Shown in pieces: positions 44,530 to 56,171 of a stretch of 64,000 bases of DNA (position 1 is the first letter of the stretch; each line of letters opens with the position of its first letter). The position numbers and the translations under genes are program-made. Origin of the DNA: Adineta vaga. Lineage: Eukaryota > Rotifera. Under the pieces are notes generated by a model that did not search any database, was not told where the DNA came from, and worked only from the letters and a program-made list of their open reading frames with translations. The stretch spans positions 14,942,001-15,006,000 of the forward strand of contig CP075495.1 in the NCBI GenBank assembly GCA_021613535.1, read 5' to 3'.

Positions 44530-45378
44530 TCAACTTGCTTGATGATAACCTGCAATCCATGCTGATAGCGCTTCTGGATTTCGTGTCTAGAAAAATATTT
44601 AAATATTTTTTGTTAATATCTCTTCTAATCAAATATCTTACTTGAATGAATACTGTTCCTGGACCGGTAAATCGGCAAACAAGCCCTTCACCTGCATGCA
44701 TTCCACTCATAATTCCTCCGCCAGATCTTTCTATCGAATATGGACAATTCCAAGCAACTAAATGACCATTATCAACAATCCATTGTTCTCCATCTTTTAG
44801 ATTTCGCTGAATAATTGCACCAAGTGACGTCACAAAAAGAATACCAACACCGGATATTCGATTAACAAAAAGTCCTTCACCTGAAAACATTCCTTTGCCT
44901 AATCCTTGAGATTTTGTTTCTTTGATTACACCTTCTGTCATTGCTAGAAAACCACCTCGACCAACGTTCCACTGTATATTTCCATCTAAATATATTGGAA
45001 CAATATCACCCCTGGAAAAGAAAAAAACCAAACCGACACGGTTATTTTGTTGAGATTCTATACGATGAAAAACAACACATTCAATATTTACCAAATAGGT
45101 GGCGCAAATAATATTTCACCAGGTCCCGTGTATGTTGATTGAGACATTTCACCACCAGTAAACATTTTCTTGAATGAAAATTTAAATTTACCTTTCAATG
45201 TTACTTGTGGACTCATAGCAACCATAGCTCCAGGTTGAGCATAGAATACTCCATTTGACGATAATGTTACTGATAAGAGTGTATTTGTATCACGATGATC
45301 AATTTTGTAAGAACATCCATTAAATTGACCAATCAAATCACCCAAACTACTCGATGATATTTGTTGAGATGTTGCCAT
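44530..45378 (-). CDS. AIM24-family (TIGR00266/DUF124) protein
   Basis: Three exons (45378-45092, 45011-44642, 44586-44530; phases 2 and 0), 237 aa. The product has the Gly-rich beta-fold pattern of the AIM24 family: VFYAQPGAMVAMSPQVTLKG, a GGEMSQSTYTGPGEILFAPP repeat, GEGLFVNRISGVGILFV and GEGLVCRFTGPGTVFIQ. The yeast member AIM24 is mitochondrial and helps assemble the MICOS complex; bacterial members are of unknown function. No mitochondrial targeting peptide is obvious here (start MATSQQISSSSLGD), so a cytosolic role is possible. The family is patchy in animals. A (TA)n run at 45441-45461 lies in the promoter. A stray copy of the last exon is at 43896-43952. The ATG at 45378 was preferred to upstream codons in the TA-rich leader. 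Confidence 0.8.
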
Positions 45379-45440
45379 AGTGTTTGATTTTCTTTCGTTG
45401 TTGAATTCACTATTTAATCTCAAAGACGAATTATTCGATG

Positions 45441-45461
45441 TATATATATATATATATATAT
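45441..45461. repeat. (TA)10 microsatellite
   Basis: Uninterrupted TA dinucleotides about 65-85 nt upstream of the AIM24 start codon; could serve as a TATA element. Confidence 0.75.
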
Positions 45462-46448
45462 GCATATAAAAATGAATCAGTCAAAGACGTCAAAAGTCGT
45501 TTGAATCATTTTGTTGATAACTCATAAACTAAATTGACGTAAGCAAGGCGTCTTATCGTTACAAACGCAGAAAGAATAAATCGACAACATACAGTATGAT
45601 TTTTAGAATAAAGAAAAACGAGGAGTCTATTAGTTTTCAATGCTGTGCAAATAAATATTGAAGAAAGGAATAAAGAGTAAAGTAAATATATTTTTCTTCA
45701 GTCAAGACTGCTTATAAATCATAATTTATAAACTAGTATATAAATTCAAGAGCTTTTTAATGCATTGTTATTGAAGTATATGTTCAACTTAAACTTTTAA
45801 TAGAATCGATATTAAAATTCATCAGATATATTTGTTTTAAAATATTTTTTCTTTATTTTTTTACAACGAATTCTATCAATATACTCATTTCTACCTGAAA
45901 TCTGATTACGAACGAATGTTTTCGTAATTCAAGCATTTTTCTCTGCATAAAATCGATTCATTAATCAATATTAGTTAAATAGACTTTCTATGAGTCAGTT
46001 AAACAACATCGAAAAGTCTATATAAATTATTCAAGATCAGCGCAGAGAAAAGCATCCTATTAGATTACATGTGATTTGAAATTTAATGACTAGCAATTAA
46101 CGCATCCGCGAGATTAAACGAATGACATATTTAGTTCCTTTGAATACATCTAACTATCATCATCATTATTATTATCTGTGTATCAGTAAAAAAAAATAAG
46201 AAGACGTTCATTCGAGTTCAGTTCGTCGATTCTTTATTAATGACACAGTTGAATATGCTGTCGGATGTATTTCGCTGTCATCACAAAACATTCTTCAGAC
46301 TCCAATTGAACTTTCATTGAAGATTGCGTGTATTTCATTGTTGATTAATCCTATTTTTAATGATTTAAGATACGATATTATAATAAAGAATAGTCGACAT
46401 TCTTTTTCTACATTAAATACCCGATTCTCATCCATTAAATCAAATCTA
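45462..46448. other. Divergent intergenic region, no gene seen
   Basis: About 1 kb between the AIM24 gene (leftward) and a 7TM receptor (rightward). AT-rich; no supported coding frame or repeat. Confidence 0.35.
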
Positions 46449-47423
46449 ATGTCTACTACAACAATTGTTCAATTGTTTAATATTTCAAATAAACTATTTA
46501 CCATAGGAATTACCATTGAAATAATTTTTGGTATCATTGGTTCAATATTTCTGTTAATTATTCTTAATAATCATCGTTTTCGGCGAATTGGTTCATCTAT
46601 GATTTATTTATCTGCAGTTAATATTAGTAGTCTTATCGTTTTAATGACAGTTGCCTTCGGTCAAATGCTTGATATTACGTATGGAACAAGTCTTAAATGG
46701 TCTCTGATAAATGAGATTTGGTGTAGATTTCGCAATAGTATAGGTACAGTTGCATCACTTACTGCTCCAACATGTATATGTTTAGCAGCAATTGATCAAT
46801 GGATAATAACGTCTCATTCTGTTCATCATCGAAGATGGAGTACACGTCGACTGGCATATTTAACAATATTCTTAAATGTTTCTTTTTGGTTTCTCTTGAC
46901 TGGTATTCCTATTTTTATATTTACTGGACTTATACCAAATGGTAATTCAATAGTTTGTAGTTATCTTTCTCAATCATTTGCTACATATAATAATATTTTC
47001 TTTATTCCTATTATATACTGTTTATTACCTATTAGTATCCTAACTATCTGTGGTATATTAACATGGAAAAATATACAACGTCTTCGAAGATCACTTGTTC
47101 GTCAAATAGGTCGAATGATATTTATTCAAATAACATCAACTATTATTACCACTGTTCCATTATGTATAGCAGCTATTTATTTAGCAATTACAACAAATAC
47201 AATGAAAACATTATTGCAACAAGTTGTAGAAAGTTTAATTGTTACTATTGCTCGTTTATGTTTTTTTCTTGCATATTCATATCATTTCTATATTTATCTT
47301 CTATCATCAAAGCACATGCGTCGAATTGTTTTTGAACAATGTCTCAAAATAAAACGCAAAGTTGCATCAACATTACCGACCCATCCCACAAGAAATATGG
47401 CAGTTATACCTGTTAATCCGTAA
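46449..47423 (+). CDS. Class A-like G protein-coupled receptor
   Basis: Intronless, 324 aa from the first ATG in frame (MSTTTIVQLFNISNKLF); the frame is open further upstream but without a Met. Seven hydrophobic segments are present: TM1 ITIEIIFGIIGSIFLLIIL, TM2 MIYLSAVNISSLIVLM, TM3 after the Cys of EIWCRFRNS and ending AAIDQWIITS (a degenerate DRY), TM5 FFIPIIYCLLPISILTICG, TM6 IFIQITSTIITTVPLCIAA and TM7 ICARLCFFLAYSYHFYIYLL-like. A Cys in the second extracellular loop (IVCSYL) can pair with the TM3 Cys. The tail is short and basic. It is a rotifer-type receptor with unknown ligand; the changed DRY motif makes its coupling uncertain. Confidence 0.75.
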   Translation: MSTTTIVQLFNISNKLFTIGITIEIIFGIIGSIFLLIILNNHRFRRIGSSMIYLSAVNISSLIVLMTVAFGQMLDITYGTSLKWSLINEIWCRFRNSIGTVASLTAPTCICLAAIDQWIITSHSVHHRRWSTRRLAYLTIFLNVSFWFLLTGIPIFIFTGLIPNGNSIVCSYLSQSFATYNNIFFIPIIYCLLPISILTICGILTWKNIQRLRRSLVRQIGRMIFIQITSTIITTVPLCIAAIYLAITTNTMKTLLQQVVESLIVTIARLCFFLAYSYHFYIYLLSSKHMRRIVFEQCLKIKRKVASTLPTHPTRNMAVIPVNP

Positions 47424-47474
47424 CAATTAAAACTCTTTGTAATGGTTATAAATAAAAATTAAGAAAAAAGAAAG

Positions 47475-47690
47475 TTCAATCTAGTTTATCCAATAATAAT
47501 AAAAACGAAAGAAAAATAGAACAGAATCACATTTGGTTTTTTGAAAGAAAGCAAAAATTGTTGATCACTTATCAGTTGAATTTGTATCAAAAAGTCCTTT
47601 AAGCATTTGTTTTCGTTTAATTCTTACAATATACGCACGATTTTCTGGTAGAGTTTTAATAATTGTTCAACACTCTCACCTTCAGTTTTA
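47475..47690 (-). pseudogene. Truncated copy of the TPR gene 3' end
   Basis: Matches 48319-48570, which holds the 3' flank and last codons of the ERICH3-ART-TPR gene on the minus strand. The copy keeps the end of the coding sequence (KGLFDTNSTDK region) and about 90 nt of 3' flank. It lacks a short stretch between two repeats of GATTTTCT, as expected from slippage or microhomology deletion. Similarity stops at about 47690. This is a partial tandem duplicate. Confidence 0.6.
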
Positions 47691-47915
47691 GCTTGTTTGA
47701 TCGATAGCAAAAGAAAAAAAATCACAATGCAGGAAATTCAAGAAGAAAGATAGCAAGACACATTCAGAGAAAAATATCAGAAGAAATACACAAATGAAAT
47801 AGATAATTAATTGAACAAAAATTATTCAACAATTTTATATGTATGTATAATAAGTACATAACGAGCTATTAATGTTTAATGATCTGTAAGGTTCATAATA
47901 ATTTCATTAATATGA

Positions 47916-48193
47916 TCAATTCATACGACTAGGAGATTTGAAATCATCGTTCGAACTGGATTCTGCTTATCGATTTTCCAATTTTTCTGTTAATTTGTTT
48001 ATCTACTGTTTCAACTCTTCTTCAACTTGTTCATGTTTTTGTAGGTCACGTAATAGCTTTTCAACTAATTGACGAAGATTTTCATTTTCTTTTTTTGTTC
48101 ATCTAGTACATCTTTGAGTTCATGAATTTGTTCGTCTTTTGACTTCTGTTCTTTGTTATTTGTACTTATCGATATACTTTGATTCGTGAACAT
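47916..48193 (-). pseudogene. Small decayed coiled-coil gene
   Basis: Starts MFTNQSISISTNNKEQK at 48193 and continues as a coiled coil (KDEQIHELKDVLDEQK). Near 48097 an A-run changes the frame; the continuation reads LRQLVEKLLRDLQKHEQVEEELKQ, then TAG, then NKLTEKLENR, TAA and a polar tail ending SRMN before a final stop at 47916. One frameshift and two in-frame stops indicate a dead gene. It sits between the two copies of the TPR gene tail. Family unknown. Confidence 0.5.
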
Positions 48194-48428
48194 TCTTTAT
48201 AGATTTTCGATAAGAAAAATTGTCATAAGATGAGATGTAAAACATAACAGATCAACCATGAGCAGTAAATACATGCTCAGTCAGAATTCAATTTGGACAA
48301 TTTTTTCAATGAAAAAAATTTAATCTAGTTTATCAAATAATAATAATAATAGCAAAAAACGAAAGAAAAAAATAGCACAGGATCACAATTTTTGAAGAAA
48401 AAACAAAATGTAGAAAAGCAAAAATTGA

Positions 48429-51400
48429 CTATTTATCAGTTGAATTTGTATCAAAAAGTCCTTTGAGCATTTGTTTTCGTTTAATTGTTACAATATACGC
48501 ACGATTTTCTACAACTTCCGGATGATTTTCTGGTAAAGTTTTTAGTAATTGTTCGACTGATCTTTCTGTTGATGCAATCGCTTCTTCAAATCTTCCTAAA
48601 CCTGTATATGTTGTTGCTATATTAAAATGTGTTACTGCAATTGTCGGATGATTTTCTGGTAGGAGACATTAATTCAATTTCCAAACTTTTCAAATAACAT
48701 GGTAATGCATCTGCATATTGTTCTTGTCGATAATACATCGAACCAATATTATTATAGAGCGAGGCAAATGATGGATGTGTTGCAGGTAAATATTCTAATT
48801 GACAATCTAAAGCACGTTTAAAATGAACAAGTGCGTCACCATATCGATGCATCTTATTATAAATATTTCCAATACTATTATTAAATGACGCAAGTGCTTG
48901 AGGATTTCGAGGTTGAATAAGACGTTGAATTTCCAGGGCTTTACTATAATATTTCAAAGCAATATCGATTTTGTCTTGTAAAAAATACGCATCAGCTAAA
49001 TTATCATATGTTGATGCTAAATCTGGATCATTTGGTTGATTGATTTGTTGAAGAATTTTCAATGCACGTTCAAATGATTTCGCTGCTTCTTGATAATTTT
49101 CTTGTTTTAATTGAACAACACCGATATTATTTGAATACGATGAAATTGCATTTAAATTGGGATTGTGAGCATTGACCTGGACATCCAGCGCTTTTTGATG
49201 ATATTCCATTGCTTTGGAATATTGTTCTTGACGGAAATACATTGAACCAATGTTATTATATGTTGGAGATAATTGCACAGAATCTGGCGGAACAAAACGA
49301 AGAAATGTATCTAATGATAAATGAAATAATTCAACAGCACGTTTATAATCTCCACGTGCATGACATGTTGCACCAAGAAGATGACATGATGCTGCAACTG
49401 AACCTTGAAGATTAGGATCATTTTTTAATGTGTCATCATCAAATATCATTTGAACTAATTGTTCAGCACGTACTTGTTGTCCCATAAGCATCATTAATTT
49501 AATTAAAGTAACAAATGGTGCAGCACCTTTCACTTCAGTTCTTTTAACTTGAAGAATTTGTTGTAAAATTCGTTCATTTTTACTTTCAACTAATGTTAAA
49601 TAAATCGATGCGATATTATTTTCATTTTGATGTTCTTTTTCAATCTGTCTAATACGTCCCATCATACCCATATTCAATAGAACTTCATTTTCATTGCTAA
49701 CAGCATAACGAAGTGAACTTGTATTGGCATATTTAGTATTTGATGTGATATTAAAACGAAGAATAACTGGAATATATTCTTCTGATAATGTCGGAAGATT
49801 TCGTGCAATTTGAATTGCTTTTGAAAGATCAGTTGTACCGAATAGAAATTGACTAAAAACAAGTAAATCAATAGTTGATAAATTCTTTTGTAAATCTTCG
49901 AGATCATTTTGATGAATTGTTTGACCGAGATAGACAATGCAATTCTCGTCCGATGAATTTGATATGGATTCTGTTGAAATTTGATTCGATAAATGTTGAA
50001 TAAATAAACGAAGTTTAAATAAAACATCAGCTTCAGGTACACGAAGAGCTTTATTTAACATCTAAAATGAAAAATTTTCAATTGATGAATTGAATAGTTC
50101 AAAAGAGAATTTACTTTAGAAAGAAAACATTGTCTTGTAAACCACCAAATGGCTCGATTTTGGTCATAATCATTTTCAAATTCATCAATAATTGCTAATT
50201 CTACATCATTTCCTTCATATTCTTGACGAGAAAAATTTATTAATTCTTTCAATGCTAATTCTGTTTCGTCATTATCAAGAATAACTTCACTAATTAATTG
50301 AGAATAAACAAACATTGGATCAGCTACTGACGAAGTTGATGATATATTCATATAAGCTATTAAATCACGTGTAACAATACTAATATCATAAGAAATCTGT
50401 TGATAAATTTCATTAATATCTACATAATAACCTTTAATTTTGGAATTTTTATCTAGATTGTTTTGTTCATTAAGATGATTTTCATTTAAAATATAAATTG
50501 TAAAAACTTGTTGAAGATCTTCAATTCTTGAAAGAATAGAATTACTAAAAGTATCCGATAGAATAAATATTATCTTTTCATTGGATACGCCATTGATAAA
50601 AGCGGTACAATCATCGGTATCATCGAAAATTTTTAAGAAATTTACAAGACTACGAAGATGTTTTATAGTTGATTCATCTGGATAAGTAAAATGTAAATAA
50701 ACTAGAGTAAAATATTCGACATTGCCTTTCTCTCGAGGACCAACACCAACTATTGGTTCAGGACGTTCAACTTGTTGTTCTAAAATTCAATAGTTCATCA
50801 TTATTCATTGAAAAATGAGGTTATCTTTTAACTTACGTCGCATAATTCCAAGTCGTGTAAGTAATGCATGTGTTGCATCATTGACAACTGATAAATTAGG
50901 AGTAGAATTATTACTTAATGCAGACATTTGTTGATTTAATTGATCATTTTGATTTGCATCAACATGTGAGGATAATGAGCGAAGAAATTGTACGGTTCCG
51001 TTTGATTGATTCGTTTCATTCTGATGATGGTGATGTCCATCATTGTCGGAATCAGAATGTGAACCTAAATCAAAATCAAATGAAATTATCTTTGTGAAAA
51101 ATCATCGTGAAAAAACCTTTTTTCTGTAGAATATTTCTAGATTCTGTTTTAGAAACTTTTGCATTGCCAACAGTTTCTTCATGAGTATCTAATGGTGTTT
51201 CATAGGCTGAATCAAGTAATTCGGAAACAGATAACATTGTCGATAATTGTGGAGGACCTAAAACGATACGAAATGATTCTATTTATTGAAGATAATCGAA
51301 TTAAATGCGAACCATAGATTCGTCTTGGTAGTGGTGGTGTTGGTGTAGGTGATTCATGATCAGTTGATGATAGTATTGGTAGAAAATTCGATGAAAAATC

Positions 51401-52949
51401 TTCTGTTTGTTGTGACTTTAGTGGTCGTGTTTCAGATAGTTCCGAAATATCTGCTGGAAAACCTTCACTCACTAAATCAGAAATAGAATGATTGTATTTT
51501 AAAACGAATAAATGAAACTTACAGGTTTTTTCGTGTTCAACTGAAGGAAGTGAAAGTGTCGTTGGTTTCTTTTTCTATTCAAAAAAGAAAAATAGATTTT
51601 CATTGATTTATACAATTTGATAATCAAACTTCAATATTTCGATGATTAGATTGAATATTTGAGATCGATTTTGAATCTATTCAATATCAATGCAATGAAT
51701 TCTTTGTTTTATTTTTGAAATAATATAAGAAATCACGTACCTTCAGTCTTTCGTTGTCGATTATTCAATGAAACAGGTGGTTTCGCTTTACGAGAATTAT
51801 TTGTCAACTATAATCAATACAAAACATTGTTCTATTTCAATTCAAATATTTCATACTTGAATAGTTTGTTTTTCATTTTGATCGACACTTGTCAATGATG
51901 ATGATGATCGTTTCATTTTTGTCGATGAATTTTTTCTTCGTGGTGATAGAGGTGTATCTAATGAACTCTAGAAATATCCTTCAATTAAACTTCATCGATC
52001 AATAAATATCAATACGAACTGATGAACTATTCAGTTGACATCTAAATCAAAGCAAAAACTTATCTTCTGTGAAATTGTTTTTCTTTCTTTATTTACTCGT
52101 GACATGGTTGTGATCCAGTAACACGTTCGATTCGAAAAAGATGATTTTTATCTTTATTAATTAATGCATGTTCACAACAAGCAATCATTCGGTCTTCAAG
52201 TAAATCATTGATAAAAAATTCTAAATGAATTCTTCCATCATTATGATATCGTTTTGATTTGAATGTGAATTGATCTTTAAAATGAAACAGAAAATTCAAT
52301 TGAAAATTTCTAAAATCAGTTCATTACCTCCACGTTTTAAACAACCTTTAAAAACTGTTTTTTCACGTTGAACAATCATTATTTCATCACCATGTTTTTT
52401 TGCTCTTGTACTACGATATGTGATTGTAACTAAAGAACATTCTTTTGATTCACTCGGCTAGAAAATTTACAAATAGAAAATAAAGAATGAAAATTAAGAA
52501 AAAAGTAACAAACTCGATGATGACGATAATATTGAGAAGTACTACCCGATCTGTGTCTTAACTGTTATAGCGAAAACGAAAATTGAATAATAATAATAAT
52601 AAAAGTTTCAAAGAGATTTTTCATACTTGTTCTTCATAATGTTTCGAAGTATCATGTCGATAATGATTATCTCGATTTTGTGAATGTGATCGACTATGTC
52701 GTCGTCGTCGTTCTCGGTCGGAATACTAAATATAAAAATAGTTACGGAAAGAAACAGATTGAAATATTGATTAACTTGAACATCATGAATTAACGAATGA
52801 TAATGTCGTCGAAGTTCATCTTCACGTTGTCTTTCAAGATCAATTGCTCTAAAATTTCGAAAAAAAACCTTTTGAAGTTCTACTTCAATATTTCTAACGT
52901 ACTTTTCAAGTAAATCATTTGCTAATCGACGTCGTAAGAAATAATCCAT
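48429..52949 (-). CDS. ERICH3-like/ART-like/TPR fusion protein, copy A (possibly damaged)
   Basis: Fifteen exons traced: 52949-52903, 52848-52776, 52725-52627, 52561-52514, 52457-52328, 52274-52097, 52041-52020, 51967-51857, 51807-51741, 51574-51523, 51471-51313, 51257-51117, 51064-50837, 50779-50115 and 50061-48429. The N-terminus resembles ERICH3: a charged helix, an Arg/Ser region, then a DUF4590-like domain (KHGDEIMIVQREKTVFKG, FTFKSKRYH, LEFFINDLLEDRM, ACCEH). A disordered linker follows, then the bdelloid-type module preceding ART (LVNFLKIFDDTDDCTAFING), an ART-like domain and kinesin-light-chain-type TPRs. ART motifs: YLGQ where YRGQ is expected, FGTT for STS, ENE for ExE kept. Two problems: the phase does not match between exons 9 and 10, and an extra base at about 48663 shifts the last TPR; without it the frame reaches a stop at 48429. 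The inverted paralogue is at 56172-60268. Confidence 0.65.
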
Positions 52950-54264
52950 CACACTTTAGATGTATATGTACAATCTATTCATTAGAAAAATTTTCAATCT
53001 ATAAATCAAATGAAACAAAATTTCTTAATCTCAATGAAGACAACAACTATCAAAGGTTTTTTTTCTTCTCTTCTTCTCACTTTCTCTTTCACAGAAATAT
53101 GCACGTTGTCGTACACTCGACCACCTACATTTCTTCTTATTTACTAAACAACATCGAAGAGAAAAAGACTGAGAACAGAACGCAAAAGAAAAACTCGAGA
53201 AAAATGAAGGTTCTCTTTAGATTTTTTTTTCTTCTTCTTTCAAAGCAAATAGTTTTAAAGTTACACAGTTATGCTTGTCTTTTTTCTTCGCTGATTAGGA
53301 TTGTTATTTTCTAGAAAAATAACAGAATAATAAGGGAAAACATGTACAATTATGATGACCTTCAGATATCAGAAAGAAAAACATCGATAAAACTCATGAA
53401 AATATGTTTTGTTGAAAATCAATTTGAGTTTTATTATCACACATCAATATTCATTACTTTACTAATCGATTATATTAAAATATCGGCGAAAATCTAAGAG
53501 AAGATTTTACTTCATCTGAAGTGTCAAACATACAGGTATTTCACAGATACTTGTAAAAGTTGATTTTGTTGTCATGCGCATCCTCGTGATAGATAAAAAA
53601 AACATGCATACTATATTTATTAATATATATTATTATTATTATTATCGTCATCTACCTTTATCATAATAAACAAGGTAAATATGGTTTCATATTTTATTTT
53701 TCCAAATGAATTCTATCACCTAAAATTTACTTGATTAAAATGACATGAGAAGAAACTTTCAAAGAATAGATGAAATTCGAAGAAGAATATTGTCATCATA
53801 TCATGTTATATTCAGAGAAAAAGAAATCAACACGTTGTTTTTCATTAAAATTAATGTATCCTTTCATCTCTTCTTGACTGATTACCTTTTTTATCACTGA
53901 TAAAACACAATCTGTCTACACAAGACTAAATTATATATACTTTGCAAAGATCAATATCACATTGCAAAATATAACTCGATTATAACTCATAGATAGTAAA
54001 AACAGGAGTTCAGGGAAGTTATTTTTTCCCATAAATGGCTTATTAAAAGATACTATTTGTATTCATAAATGTGTATTTAGTGAAGGTTAGCGCAACATAC
54101 AGTGGGGAGATTCTTTTACCGTTCTTATTTCGTGTTGTTATTATTTTTTTTACTAAACACATATCGCACGTTATTTTAGTTAGAAATAGGAAGATAAATA
54201 GAGAAAAAAACGAATCATTATATTGAAATAATCAATAATTTAGATTGAATATCTATTCATTAAT
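52950..54264. other. Intergenic region, no gene seen
   Basis: About 1.3 kb between the leftward fusion gene and the rightward RNF34-like gene. Contains an ATT/TAT repeat near 53622-53643 and T-rich stretches. The frame at 52919-53314 is low complexity and overlaps the start of the fusion gene antisense. Confidence 0.35.
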
Positions 54265-55527
54265 ATGTCAACAGAATTATCTAATTGTGAACAATGTTTA
54301 CATCGATATAGTCTCTTTCGACGTCGCGTAAGTTTTTTTGTTTTGTAAAATCAACAAAACTTCGTATGAATTTTTGTGTTTTGTTTAGAAACAATGTTAT
54401 TTATGTGGACAAATCTTCTGTTCCAAATGTATATCTAAACCAATGTCTTCAAATAAGGCACGTGCTTGTACAATTTGTTTATTAATTATTAATGATCGTA
54501 CAACTTGTGAACAATTACGATCAATTCGTGTCAAACATCTTCGTGCCTATTTGATTCATTCGAAAATTGTTACTTCACATCGTTTAGAATTATGTCTGGA
54601 AAAACAAGATTTAATTAATTTAATTCAATTAAGAAGAGAACAAATACCTGAAGAAACTTATGTTTTTGTTGAACGACCTAATGAAGAAATAACAACGATA
54701 AATATCGATGTTGAACAATCGAATCAAGAATCAACACCTGAAAGAAATGAAGAGGTATGAAATCTTGTTATTCCTTTTCTTGTGAAATTCACATCTATTT
54801 TTCGAAGAAAAAGAAGTGGATGGAAGTTTTAAGTCGAGAAATTTCGGATCTCCTCCCTTTTTCAGAAAGAGTCTATTGCAGACACAACTTTATTATAAAC
54901 AAAACTCTATCACGTACACCCAGTTATTGCAAATAGACTATTTAGTGGAATAAAAGCATTGCTTTTCATAAGTTTCTTAATCTCTTCTTTAATTCTTTAG
55001 ATACCAACATCTACACCAATAATAGTGATTCCACCAACTGATGAATCCCAATCAGAACCAGTGAATGAACCACCTCCCGTTCCAATTCCATGTACCTCAA
55101 AGGTTCCTTCTAAACGAAAAACATTGGCTGATGTTCCATCATTGGAATCAATTCATGAATTATCTATTGGAGAATTAAAAGATATTCTAAATCAAAACTT
55201 TGTTTCATATAAAGGATGTGTTGAAAAACAAGAGTTAATTGCTAAACTTAAATTATTACATCAAGATAAACAACAAATACAATCAGATACATCAAGTAAA
55301 ATAATTTCAATTGATTTCTTTTTGTATTGTTTTTCTTTTAAATTGTTTTAGTATCAAATGGGCAATCAGATGAAAATCTTTGTAAAATATGTATGGATGC
55401 AACGATTGACTGTGTTTTTCTTGATTGTGGTCATCTATGTACATGTGTTCAATGTGGAAAACGATTGTCGGAATGTCCACTTTGTCGTTCATATATTATT
55501 CGTGTTGTTCGCGTTTTTAAAAGTTAA
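54265..55527 (+). CDS. RNF34: RNF34/RFFL-type E3 ubiquitin ligase
   Basis: Four exons (54265-54327, 54389-54754, 55001-55295, 55352-55527; phases 0, 0 and 1), 299 aa. An N-terminal FYVE-like zinc finger ([28 protein letters not shown]) is followed by a SAP-like helix pair ([13 protein letters not shown]), an acidic and Pro-rich linker, a second SAP-like motif ([20 protein letters not shown]) and a C-terminal RING ([27 protein letters not shown]) ending in VVRVFKS. This order and the final VFKS are those of RNF34 and rififylin (CARP proteins), which ubiquitinate caspases-8/10, p53 and other targets at endosomal or plasma membranes. Family members are about 360 aa; this is shorter mainly in linkers. 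It looks intact and lies between the two inverted fusion paralogues. A one-to-one assignment to RNF34 rather than RFFL is not possible. Confidence 0.85.
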
Positions 55528-56171
55528 CAAATTTCTTTTTTCTTCTTTGTCTTTCAATTGAACAAAAATAAATTTCTTTGTTTATTATAAATATAGTAAT
55601 CAGTTAAAATAATTTTCTTATCAATAATCCGAAAGAATTATTAAATGATATTGATATAAATTCTGATATAATCAAGCATTTACTCTTCATTTTCTAGTTG
55701 TCATTAACAACAATACAGTTCGAAGGCCATTTATTCTCTTTCCTTCTTTCCCTCTCTCAATTGCATCAAAACTTGTTTTATTTCTAGCTATATAGCATAA
55801 AAAGAAAAAATCTAAAGAAAAAGAACAGAAACCACTACCCTCATTCTCGTCATTTATTTTTCTTTCTCTATTCTATCAACGTTACAAAAAAAAACATATA
55901 GAGAGGAAGAGAAAAGTAAAAGTGAGCAATACCTTTTTCTTTCACATATGCTTTATCATTTAATAAAAATAATTGAAAGAGACTTTTCTTTCTCTATACA
56001 ATCTACTTGCGTTTAGAATTCGAAATTAAATTTCTACGTTTTTCTTTTTATGGGAAAATATTTGCAATATTAGTCATCAGACATCTTTTCTTATCACTGA
56101 TATTAAAAAACACGTGTAGGCATTTCTTTGCAGTTAGCTGGAAAAAGGAACTTTTTCTTTTTTAGATTTCG
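55528..56171. other. Spacer with splice acceptor at its right end
   Basis: AT-rich DNA between two genes on the same strand. It ends with a strong acceptor (TTCTTTTTTAG at 56155-56165) seven nt before the next ATG, which implies a 5' UTR intron or spliced-leader trans-splicing for the downstream gene. Confidence 0.4.

Noticed and set aside
48429-52949. Splitting the fusion into an ERICH3-like gene and a separate ART-TPR gene
   Set aside because: Copy B joins all exons in phase through the same region, and both copies keep the shared linker exons (YGPPQLS...), so a split model would have to fail in the same way twice.
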